This document shows positions 31,204-40,427 of a stretch of 41,402 nucleotides of DNA, in pieces (position 1 is the first letter of the stretch; each line of letters opens with the position of its first letter). The notes under the pieces are model-generated. The model searched no databases, was not told the origin of the DNA, and saw only the letters and a list, made by a program, of their open reading frames with translations. This DNA comes from Blastocladiella britannica (taxonomy: Eukaryota > Blastocladiomycota > Blastocladiomycetes > Blastocladiales > Blastocladiaceae). Location of the stretch: contig MU624609.1 in the NCBI GenBank assembly GCA_025349905.2, forward strand, positions 1 through 41,402, given 5' to 3'. The translations under genes were made by a program, and so were the position numbers.

Positions 31204-34200
31204 TTAAGCAACCCACTTGCGAGCACTGCGGAACATTTGCAGCCACGGGCCAAACACGGACTCGTCCTGGCGCCACTTGTCGTCGATCCACGAGTTGGCA
31301 GCCCACCGCGATGCGCGCTCCGGGTGCGGCATCAAGAGGGTGACGCGGCCGTCGCGGGTGGTCACGCCCGTAATCCCGAGCTGCGATCCGTTGGGGTTGG
31401 CCGGGTACACGCGTGCGGGCGCGCCATAGTTGTCGACAAACTGCATGGCGGCCAAGTTCTCGGCCACGATCGCGTGCATGTCCGCCTCGGTGCGGTACAC
31501 GGTGCGGCCCTCGCCGTGGGCCACGGGGATCGGCAGCACCGTGCCCTCCATGTCCTTGAAAAAGATGGACGGGGACGGACCCACGCGCACCAGCGCGGTG
31601 CGGCCCTCAAACTGCTCGGACGCGTTGCGCTCAAACGTTGGCCAGTGCTGCGCGCCCGACTCGGCCGGCAGCAAGTCGCGCAGCTGCGCAAACATCTGGC
31701 ACCCGTTGCAGATCCCGAGCGAGAACGAGTCGGGACGGGCAAAGAACGCAGTAAACTGTTGGCGTGCAGCCGTGTTGTTGAGAATCGACTTGGCCCATCC
31801 GCGGCCGGCACCAAGCACGTCACCGTACGAGAAGCCGCCGCACGCCGCCACCCCGACAAAGCCGTCGAGCGTCACGCGGCCCGCGAGAATGTCCGTCATA
31901 TGCACGTCCACAGCCGTGAACCCGGCCGAGTGGAACGAGAATGCCATTTCCATCATCGAGTTGACGCCCTGCTCACGCAAAATCGCCACCTTGGGGCGAA
32001 TGTCGGCCGGCTGCACGTACAGCGGCGCCGCGAGGTCAGTGTACGGGTACGCAAACGTCAGCTTGGAGAAAAAGCCCGGGTCAGCAACGTCAAAGAGGGC
32101 CTCGAGCTCCTGGTCAGCGCACGCCGGGTTGTCGCGGCGGCGTTGCACGTGGTACGACGTCAGCGACCACAGGCGCTGCAGCTCAATGCGGCTCGACGAT
32201 TCGAGCACCTTGGAGTTGGCCACAATCGACACGGTCTGGTCGCGTGCACCCGTCACCTCGCCCACCACCGTCGCTGAGGCGCGCGGCAGACCCAGCGACG
32301 TGGCCAGCGTGGTCAGCTCCTCGACGCGCGACGCCTCCACCTGCACGACCGCACCGAGCTCCTCGTTAAAGAGCCACGCGATCGGGTCCACGCCGGCAGG
32401 CACCGTGATGCGAGCGCCCATGCGACCGGCAAACACCATCTCGGTAATGGTCGTGTAGAGGCCGCCGTCCGAGCGGTCGTGGTACGCGAGCACGAGTCCC
32501 GTGCGCTTGCGCGCCGCTTGCAGCGTCTCCCAAATGCCCTTGAGATCGCCGTAGTGCTCCACGTCGGGGACCTCGTTGCCGACCTGCGAGTACACCTGGG
32601 CAAGTGCCGAGCCGCCGAGACGCATGGCACCGCGCGAAGCATCGAGGAGCACCAGCACGGTCTTGGCGGTGGCGGAAGAGGCAGCAGCGCGCAGCAGCGG
32701 CGTGTAGGTGGTGCGCGTGTCCGAGACGGTCGCGTACGCGGTGATGTTGAGCGACAGCGGCGACGTGACGCTGCGCTGGTCGCCCGACTTTTCGTCGCGC
32801 CAAGCCGACCGCATGCTCAGAGAGTCCTTGCCGACGGGGACGGCAATGCCCAGGGCGGGGCACATGTCAAGCCCGACCGCCTGCACGGCCTCGTACAGCC
32901 CAGCGCCCTCGCCCGGCGCATCCACAGCCGCCATCCAGTTGGCCGACAGGCGCACGTGGCCCAGCGACGGGACCGCCGCCGCCGCCAAGTTGAGCAGCGA
33001 CTCGCCAATGGCCATGCGGGCCGAGGCGGCGGGAGACACGAGCGCCAGCGGCGGCCGCTCGCCCATGGCCATGGCCGATCCGGTGGTGGACGGCAGCGTG
33101 GTCGACGAAACGGCCACGTCGGCCACGGGCACCTGCCATGGGCCAACCATCTGCTCGCGGACCGTCAGCCCACCAATGGAGCGGTCGCCAATGGTGATGA
33201 GGAACTGCTTGGACGCGACCGAGGGCAGCTGCAGCACGCGGCGGACCGCGTCCTTGAGCGGCAGGGCCGCGGGGAGCGCAAGAGCTCGGGGCACCCAGGT
33301 GCGGGTGGTGGTGTCGCGGTGCATCTTGGGCGGCTTGCCAAAGAGTACTGACATGGGCAGGTCGATCGGCGACCCGCCGAGCAGCGCGTCCGTGACCACT
33401 AGGCGCTCCTCCTTGGTGGCGAGGCCGACCACTGCAAATGGGCAGCGCTCGCGTGCGCACAGCGCCGTGAATTGGTCAATGTCCTTGGTCTCGAGCGCCA
33501 GCACGTAGCGTTCCTGCGACTCGTTGCACCAAATCTCCATGGGCGACATGGCCTTGTCGTCCGTCAGGACCTTGCGCAGCTCAATGATGGCGCCGAGGCC
33601 GTGGTCGTGCACCAACTCGGGCAGCGCGTTCGACAGACCGCCCGCACCCACATCGTGCACCGATACGATCGGGTTGGCGTCGCCCTGGTTGGTGCACGCG
33701 TCCAGCACCATTTGGCAGCGGCGCTGCATTTCGGGGTTCTCGCGCTGCACCGACGCAAAGTCGAGCGCCGCCGACCCGGTCCCGGCCGCCACCGACGACG
33801 CGGCGCCGCCACCAAGGCCAATCAGCATGGACGGCCCGCCCAGGACAATGAGCGCGTTACCCGGCTGGATCGGGTTCTTTTGCACGTGCATGTCGCGGAT
33901 TGTGCCCATACCGCCGGCAAGCATGATCGGCTTGTGGAACCCGCGCACCTCCGACCCGCGGGACTCGCCCGTGGCCGCGTCCACCCACTCCACATCCATG
34001 CAGAGCGTGCGGAAGTAGCCGGCCAGTGCGGGGCGGCCAAACTCGTTGTTGAAGGCAGCGGCACCCAGCGGGCCCTCAATCATGATGTCCAGGGGCGAGG
34101 CAATGTGCGCGGGCTTGTCGGCCAGGTGCGCGTCCGTCTCCCAGGGTTGAGTGTAGCCCGGAATGCGCAGGTTGGAGACCGCGAACCCGGCCAGGCCCGC

Positions 34201-35321
34201 CGACGACTTGGAGCCAGTGCCGACCGCGCCTTCGTCGCGAATTTCGCCGCCCGAGCCCGTGGCGGCGCCGGGGAACGGCGAGACGGCGGTCGGGTGGTTG
34301 TGCGTCTCCACCTTGGCCACCAGGTGCACTGGCTCGCGGTGCATGGCATACGTCATATTCCCACCCCCCACAACCGAAAAGCGCTCCGCTTCGGGACCAG
34401 CAATGACGGCAGCATTGTCCTTGTATGCCGACAGCGTGTGCTCCGGGTTGGTCGCGTGCGTGTGCTTGATCATGCCAAAGAGCGAGTGCGGCTTGTCGGC
34501 GCCGTCAATGGTCCACGACGCGCCAAAGACCTTGTGCCGGCAGTGCTCCGAGTTGACTTGCGCAAACATGAACAGCTCCACGTCGGTCGGGTCGCGGCCC
34601 ACCACCTCGCGGTACGCCTGTGCAAGGTACGCAACCTCGTCCTCGGCCAGCGCGAGCCCCTTTTCCTTGTTGGCAGTGCGAAGGGCCATGGTCGGGTCGG
34701 CGGCGGCCACCACGGGAACCGACACGAGCGGGCGGGCGGCAGCGTGCGTAAAGAGCTCGTTGGCGCGCGGCGCATGCGACAGTACTGACTGGGTCATGCG
34801 ATCGTGCACCAGCGGGCCGACCACCACCACCGGGTCCACCAGGGAGCCAGCAGTCACGGCCACCGCGTACCCCGTGCCGCGCTCGATCCGGCGCACGCTT
34901 GCGAGGCCCGTCAGATGCGCAATATCGGTGGCCTTGGTGGACCACGGCGAGATGGTGCCGATCCGCGGCACCACCACCAGCATGGCCGCAGCGCCGCCCA
35001 CGGGGACGGGGCGCTCGGGATCCGCGACGGTAGTGGCGTGCAGCAGGTCCTCCAGACGCGCGCGGTCCGCAGCAGTCGGAGCGGCGCCGTCAAGCTCGAC
35101 AAAGTACAGCGGCCATGCGTCAACGTGATCAATTACCGCAACGTGGTCAGGCGTGGCCGACGACGCGGCAATCTGCTGCAGGAGCCGGGCGCGGCGAAAG
35201 TCCGACAGTGCCAGGTCGTTGCCGCGCAGCACCAAGAAGCTCGTGGTTTGGTCTAATTGATTTCTTGCGTCAATACTTTTAAAGTAGGTATACGGAGCGG
35301 AATCTGCGTACCTGTTGCCAT
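31204..35321 (-). CDS. ADE6: Phosphoribosylformylglycinamidine synthase (FGAM synthase)
   Basis: A 10-nt first exon (35321-35312, ATGGCAACAG), a 59-nt intron (GTACGC to ATTAG) and one large exon (35252-31204) give about 1352 residues, the usual length for the eukaryotic large PurL. It performs the fourth step of purine synthesis, converting FGAR to FGAM with glutamine and ATP in the cytosol. Motifs in order: [21 protein letters not shown] (split), [44 protein letters not shown] in pieces, [55 protein letters not shown], and a C-terminal class I glutaminase with the nucleophile in GICNGCQMF and the PHPERA His/Glu. An upstream longer reading through the intron is rejected because the short ATG exon joins in phase and gives a compact family-like start. 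Confidence 0.96.
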
Positions 35322-35824
35322 TTTTGTTTTCTTTTGGAGGGTACTTCGACGGCGGCGACGGCGAAAGATGGAAATGAGGTGTGGTGAATACGGTCGTGCA
35401 CACACCAAAAAAATTATTTAAAAGAGACGGCGGGAGAGAAAAGGTCCTGAGATGTGCGTCCTAGGTCGCGTCGCGGTGATTGTCGTGCGCGAGGGACCGG
35501 GCCTGGTTGTGCCGGATCGCGAGGAAAAAACCGGGATCGCTGCACCCGACATTTTCCCATGCCTTATCGCTATTTCCTGTGGGAACTCAGCTTGCTAACC
35601 CCAGAATGGAAGGTGGTGCCAAACTGGGCGTGCATACCGCGAGGTCCATCCCAAGGACTACAATCCCATTTTTGTGCCGTGGACAAGGGGATGACACATT
35701 GCACCGCCGTATACTCGCAGGAGTGATGTGAATTTCATAAAGTGGCCACGCCATCCTTTGCGCTTGCACCCTCTTTGCTGCACCACCATTGCGTACTCTC
35801 CCTTTTCTAACCTTTACAATTAAA
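35322..35824. promoter_or_regulatory. 503-bp divergent FGAM synthase / C2-gene region
   Basis: This gap separates the FGAM synthase start from the first C2 gene. The part near FGAM synthase is A/G-rich on the sense strand (CCTCCAAAAGAAAACAAAA before the ATG). The part before the C2 gene has a C/T-rich leader, CTCTCCCTTTTCTAACC, ending at TACAATTAAA. Short open stretches in the middle show no recognisable protein. Confidence 0.4.
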
Positions 35825-36488
35825 ATGATGGCAACAAGCGGCTTTGGCAGGCTCGAGGTGACCGTGAGTGCGTGCCGTCGGACCGCTTTCCTCTTTTCTT
35901 TCTACAAAAAAAAACTGACTGAAACAAGCAAATTTTTAACAGTCCAGGCACGCAACCTGCGCGACGTCGAGCTTATTGGTATATTTTATGCAAAACTCAC
36001 TATTTAATGATGGACTCACATGAAGATGCTTTAGGTAAAAACGACCCTTACGTGTCGCTGACGCTCGGCACTGTCAAGGCAAAATCTTCGATTATCCGCA
36101 ACTCGGGCGACAAGGCAACGTGGAACGAAACCTTCACGCTCGACATCAAGGAGCAGCTGACGCACCTTGCCATTAAAGTGCGCGACCACAAGCCAATCAA
36201 GCTGATGGCGAACCTCATTGGCGAGACGCGCGTGCTCGTTGAGGATGTGGCCAAGGTTGGCACGATTCAGCAGTGGTTCAAGCTCGAGGCAGGATCCGAG
36301 AAGGCCGGCGAGATTGAGGTCCGGATTACGTACATTCCTGACGCGGTATGTCATTTTTTTAATTTTTTTTGGAGTCAAGCTCATTATTGCCTCTTCTATT
36401 GCTGTAGACCCGCAAAATGACGCTGAACCAGTTCCCAACCGGCTTTGCGTCGTTCACGGCCGCACCTGCTGCCTACCCCACCCAGTGA
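35825..36488 (+). CDS. Small C2-domain protein A
   Basis: Four exons (35825-35867, 35943-35978, 36035-36345, 36408-36488) give about 156 residues: essentially one C2 domain and a short tail. Splicing at GTGCGT (phase 1) yields LEVTVIQARNLRD, then LIGKNDPYVSLTLG, KATWNETFTLDI, HLAIKVRDHKP, LIGETRVLVEDV, and IQQWFKLEAGSEKAGEIEVRITY, the classic strand order of a C2 domain. Only some calcium-ligand aspartates are present (KNDPY, VRDH), so calcium binding may be weak. The tail is short and hydrophobic-aromatic (FASFTAAPAAYPTQ). C2 domains usually dock proteins on phospholipid membranes. Either of two adjacent ATGs (35825, 35828) could start it. It is the first of five C2-type genes in 5.6 kb. Confidence 0.9.
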
Positions 36489-36770
36489 GCGGGATCTCCC
36501 CCTTTTTGTACTCTTATATTTGCCTTTCTTGCTTCCATTGATCGCGTGTACGCTTTACTCTTTTTTTTATAAAAATACATTCTTGTTTCTTTCGCCTGCG
36601 TTTTTCCGGAAAGCTTGGATTGATTTTTGAGCAGAGTCGCCTGGCGGCGGTGGAGATCACAGATGAGGGTTGTGCCCTGCTGACGCTGCGACAAAACTGC
36701 CCAAAAAGTGAACGACCCCTCTTCACCAACCATAAAATAAGCTCATACACACCATCCACTCTAGCCAATT

Positions 36771-37936
36771 ATGCCAACTGGCACACTCGAAATCCTGCTC
36801 CGTGCGTCTCATTTCATAAGCTGGATGGATGGATGGATGGATGGATGGATGGATAGAATTTGCTCAACGCCATAAAAAACACAATAGATGGAGCCCGCGA
36901 CCTGTACGACACGACGTCCTTGGGTACATATGCGCTATATATTCTCGATTCACGACAGACGTGATCTAATCAATCTTTTTTTATAAACAGGCAAAATGGA
37001 CCCCTACGCCAAAATCCGCATTGGCGACCATGTCCTGAAAAGCCGGACACACCAGAATGGCGGACGCAGCCCTCACTGGAACCAGACGGTGTGTATATTA
37101 TTTAGCTATTCTGTTGATTGCATAGTTCAATTTTGAATAATCCCAGTTTACCGCCAACGTCCTGGAAGGTCACCGTCAGATCCTGGTCGAGCTCTACGAC
37201 GAGGATGATTTCACTGCCGACGATGTTAGTATATTGCCATTTTTATGCACAATGATTGTACTGATCCTTGTGTTGCATGTAGAAAATTGGAACAGCCACG
37301 GTTGACCTCGATCGCGCCTTTTCGGGCATTGTCGAGGATTCGTGGTTCCAAGTGCTGCGCCATGGTCACTTTGCTGGCCAGATCCAGTTCCGTCTGACGT
37401 TCCGTCCGCTAGTACATATATGTGTCTTTTCTCTTGTATTTGCTGTGATTGACGCAAACTCATGGACAGGCGTCGGCCCAGCATTACCCAACTTCGGCCC
37501 CGCCGTCCTACTCTGCCCCGAGTGGTTATCCGGGACAGGCCGTCTACGCTCCCCAGCAGCCGGTCATGATGGCACAACCCATCTATGCCCAGGCTCCTCC
37601 TCCTGGCCCTGCCTACTAGTGCGTACTCCCATTTTTTACCTTGTTCTTTGCCTGTGATCTCAAAAGCAAAACCGAAATAATAGCGCCCCTCCGCCGGCTC
37701 CCGTCATGTACGCCGCCCCGCCGCCAGCGGTCGTGTACGCTGCGCCGCCGCCGGCCCCCGTGGTCTACGGCGCGCCGGCATACTACGGTGCCCCTCCGCA
37801 GCCGCAGTATGCGCAACAGCCGCAGTATGCGCAACAGCCCCAGTACCCGCCGCAGCAACCCCAGTATCCTCCCCACCACCACCATGACGACCACCACCAC
37901 CACCACGGTCACCACGGCGGCCACCACGGCTGGTAA
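36771..37936 (+). CDS. C2-domain protein B with Pro/Tyr/Gln- and His-rich tail
   Basis: Seven exons (36771-36801, 36888-36923, 36991-37088, 37147-37224, 37283-37411, 37470-37618, 37684-37936) give about 257 residues. The C2 domain (about 1-125) starts MPTGTLEILLHGARDLYD and continues GKMDPYAKIRIGD, GGRSPHWNQTF, LVELYDEDDFTADDKIGTATVDL, WFQVLRHGHFAGQIQFRLTF. The MDPY aspartate and the YDEDDFTADD loop keep a full-looking set of calcium ligands. The tail has PSYSAPSGYPGQ, then repeated YAAPPPAPVVY and QQPQYA units, and ends with about 13 histidines in HHHHDDHHHHHGHHGGHHGW. The sixth donor splits a TA|GTGCGT, so failure to splice creates an immediate TAG and removes the histidine tail. Start motif, intron 1 position and phase match gene E at 40428, which suggests tandem duplication. 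Confidence 0.9.
36823..36854. repeat. Eight perfect GGAT tandem repeats in intron 1 of C2 gene B
   Basis: Positions 36823-36854 hold eight uninterrupted copies of GGAT. They lie between the GTGCGT donor at 36802 and the AATAG acceptor at 36887, and account for over a third of the 86-nt intron. The repeat is likely to vary in length between isolates. Confidence 0.95.
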
Positions 37937-38092
37937 TTCACCAATATACATTTCCTTTTCTTAGCTCTCGTTTCTTTTTTTCATTTTCATTTTTTTGGCT
38001 TTTCTTGATGTTGTAACGGTTCAGCGAGCGACTCACGCCAGGCCTCAGCTGGACCTCCCCGGGACTGGTGACAAAAACAAAAATATATATAT

Positions 38093-38950
38093 TCAACCGC
38101 GGCGGGCAGCCTTCTCGGCCTTACGCTCCAGCTTGTCGGCCTTGCGCTCGATCTTGCGCTCCATCTTCTCGGCCCTGTGCTCCATCTTTGCTGCAGCCCT
38201 CTCGGCCTGACGCTGGAAGCGCTCCAGTTTGCGTTCGAATTTGCGACCGGCCGAGCTAGAGAACATCACAGCAGGAAACAGTGCAAACTGGCCGGGACGG
38301 CTGCCATAGCTACTGCCGCAGCAGGACGATGCCGATCCTGGTTGCATTTGCGGCGGATATGCTGGTTGCATTTGCGGCGGATAGGCAGCAGACGAGGGCC
38401 CGGCAGCAGCAGTAGCAGCAACCGGGAAGGGTTGCGGTGCAGCAAAGATCGCCGACTTGGTAGGACCCGCCGCCGTCATTGTCACGTCAATGTACCCCGG
38501 GGGTGCCTCCATTGGCTCTCCGTCGAGAATCTGTGAACAAGTTGAGTGAGGATTTTTTTCGTTTGGTACATCCCGTAAAAATGGAGAGCGTACCGGCTCG
38601 GGATCGCCATTGACCAGCAGCCGCAGCTGGATCTCGTACCCAGAGGGCACACCATCACGGCGGTACAGCAGGATGCGCGAGTCGAAGAGCATCTCGGGGG
38701 CCTTGAGCAGCGGATCCAGCGAGACGCCGCACCCGCCAATCAGCGCATTCAGGGCGCCGTCCACGCACTCGATGGTGAGTTGCTGTTGTGGGGGGCATTT
38801 TTCAGGGAGCGCCAGCTCGACGGACTCGTTGATGCCGGCACGGAGGGTGTGTGCAGGGTCATTGTCGTGGCTCAGGGATGCAATGATGATCGGCTCGGTG
38901 GACGGGCAGTTTGGGCCAATGGCCGCGACGAGGGCGTGGAGGTAGAGCAT
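38093..38950 (-). CDS. Divergent C2-like protein with basic coiled-coil tail
   Basis: Two exons, 38950-38594 and 38530-38093, give about 264 residues; the 63-nt intron (GTACGC to CACAG) is in frame and stop-free. The N-terminal 120 residues follow C2 strand order (LYLHALVAAI, IIIASLSHD, SVELALPE, QLTIECVDGA, CGVSLDPLL, SRILLYRRDG, GYEIQLRLLV), but lack the DPY motif and the acidic calcium loops. A short Pro/Gln segment with two AYPPQMQP-type units and a SSCCGSS patch follows. The last 55 residues are a highly charged helix of repeating KMERK/KLERK heptads. I infer a calcium-independent C2 relative from fold pattern and its place inside the C2 cluster, not from clear sequence identity. Confidence 0.7.
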   Translation of the reverse strand: MLYLHALVAAIGPNCPSTEPIIIASLSHDNDPAHTLRAGINESVELALPEKCPPQQQLTIECVDGALNALIGGCGVSLDPLLKAPEMLFDSRILLYRRDGVPSGYEIQLRLLVNGDPEPVRSPFLRDVPNEKNPHSTCSQILDGEPMEAPPGYIDVTMTAAGPTKSAIFAAPQPFPVAATAAAGPSSAAYPPQMQPAYPPQMQPGSASSCCGSSYGSRPGQFALFPAVMFSSSAGRKFERKLERFQRQAERAAAKMEHRAEKMERKIERKADKLERKAEKAARRG

Positions 38951-39229
38951 TATGCAATTGGTTTTTTTTTTTTGGTACTGGTTGGGTAGTGCTGGCACAG
39001 AAGACGAGTTTCGGCTGCCAAGCACACTTTAATGCATGACCCTTGGATGACTGGACCCAGGTGGAGTAGACAGACGCAGGGCAGGCATTGATCCTCGCTT
39101 GCCCTGCCTTGGCACCCTGAAGATCCGTTCCGACGCGAGATGCCTCATTTGGGTCCTCTTGTTCCCCTTTTTATACTCACCATTTTTCGGAAGCTTTCTT
39201 CAAAGGCCCTTCAAGGAATAAAAAACACC

Positions 39230-40171
39230 ATGTCCACCGGCGACCTTCACGTCCATATCATTGCCGCGCGCGGTCTGCGCATTTCGGAGCCGATCACGTC
39301 GAGTAGCTCCCACCAGGACCCTTGGCTCCGGCTCTCGTATGGCGATCTCGAAGTGTCCACCGGTCCTGCCCACGGCGGCCACCAGTCCGCCACCTGGGAC
39401 GAAAAGGTGCGTCGATTTTTGCAACCTTGGCATCCCGGGTGTCTCTGATCGTGAAATACAATATTTCAGTATGTCTTACCGGTCTTCACCACCTCGCCGA
39501 GCTACTTTACGATCGAGTGCTTCAATGCCGCTGCCACCAACGCGAATGCCCAGCTGATTGGCGGGAGTGCGATCGCCATTGACCCCATTGCGCGCACGCC
39601 CTCGATCGACCACTGGTACTCGCTGCGCATGCCCGGATCGGGTCAGCTGGCCGGCGAGGTGCACCTGGCGATGAGTTTTGTTCCCAGCGCTCCGGGCGCC
39701 CCGCCGCTGTCGGCCTACCCACCCACATACGACAGTGCAGCTCCCGCGGGAACCGTCGTGATGCCTCCGGCCAACGAAAAGTCGTCACTCCCTCCCTCGA
39801 ACTCTTCGTCTGGAGCCACTCTAGCCGCTCCGCCCATGTACGCGCCGCCCGGTAGCACGTCACCGTCCGGTTTGTATGCGCCACCGTCGCCCTCCGGTCT
39901 GCATGCACCGCCATCGCCGTCCGCTTCGCACGCGCCTCCATCGCCGACGCGCTCGCTCACCCACACGTCCACGGGCAAGCCGATCACGCATTCGGGGGCC
40001 TGGCAGGCCGGCGTAGTGGGCTGTCTGGTCGGCGGGGTGCTGCTCGGCCCGTTCGGGATGGCGGCTGGCGCGTACATTGGCACGCGGATCCAGAAGCACA
40101 ACAAGCACAAGCACCCGCCGCCGGCTCAAGCTCCACCCGGCGCCTACGGTCCCGTGTACGGGCACCCTTGA
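39230..40171 (+). CDS. C2-domain protein D with glycine-zipper C-terminus
   Basis: Exons 39230-39406 and 39470-40171 (63-nt intron, GTGCGT to TTCAG) give about 292 residues. A C2-like domain (about 1-130) shows DLHVHIIAARGLRI, HQDPWLRLSYGDLEV, ATWDEKYVLPVF, YFTIECFN, AQLIGGSAIAIDPI, HWYSLRMPGSGQLAGEVHLAMSF. The middle is low-complexity with APPMYAPPG and APPSPS units. Near the C-terminus is a 30-residue hydrophobic glycine-rich stretch (WQAGVVGCLVGGVLLGPFG, then MAAGAYIGTRI), a glycine-zipper pattern that could insert into a membrane or oligomerise, followed by a Lys/His-rich end. The first C2 calcium loop keeps one Asp only. A TTTATACT element lies about 60 nt before the ATG. Confidence 0.85.
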
Positions 40172-40350
40172 TCCGTGATCGTTGCCGTGTGTTTCTTCGA
40201 GAATGGATGTGTCTGACTTGCCCCTCTTTTTTTCTAAAGTTTCTAATCTTGGAAACGGGACCCATACAGAGCGCCTGTACACGTGTGTCGCGCGTACCGT
40301 TTTTTTTTTTGCGGTGGCGTGCACGGCACTTGGCCAAGATCAGGCCAACG

Positions 40351-40357
40351 TATAAAG
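40351..40357 (+). promoter_or_regulatory. TATA-like element upstream of C2 gene E
   Basis: TATAAAG lies 71 nt before the ATG at 40428, a plausible distance for a TATA box with a short leader. The rest of the 256-bp gap after gene D shows only a T10 run. Confidence 0.4.
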
Positions 40358-40427
40358 TCTTTGAGTTGGGCCAGTCTCTACTTCTCTTTGAGCCTACCAA
40401 AGAGCGCACGTCCCACCAACCAACGAC

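Noticed and set aside
31237..34788. Long + strand open frames antisense to FGAM synthase
   Set aside because: They are Arg/His/Gly-rich shadows of third-position GC bias; the minus strand encodes the full enzyme.
35322..35403. Extended N-terminus for FGAM synthase
   Set aside because: The upstream residues are low-complexity and would include the 59-nt intron; ATGGCAACAG spliced to 35252 gives a compact start.
36823..36854. Tandem GGAT units as a CRISPR-like or coding repeat
   Set aside because: The units are 4 bp without spacers and fall inside a well-defined intron.
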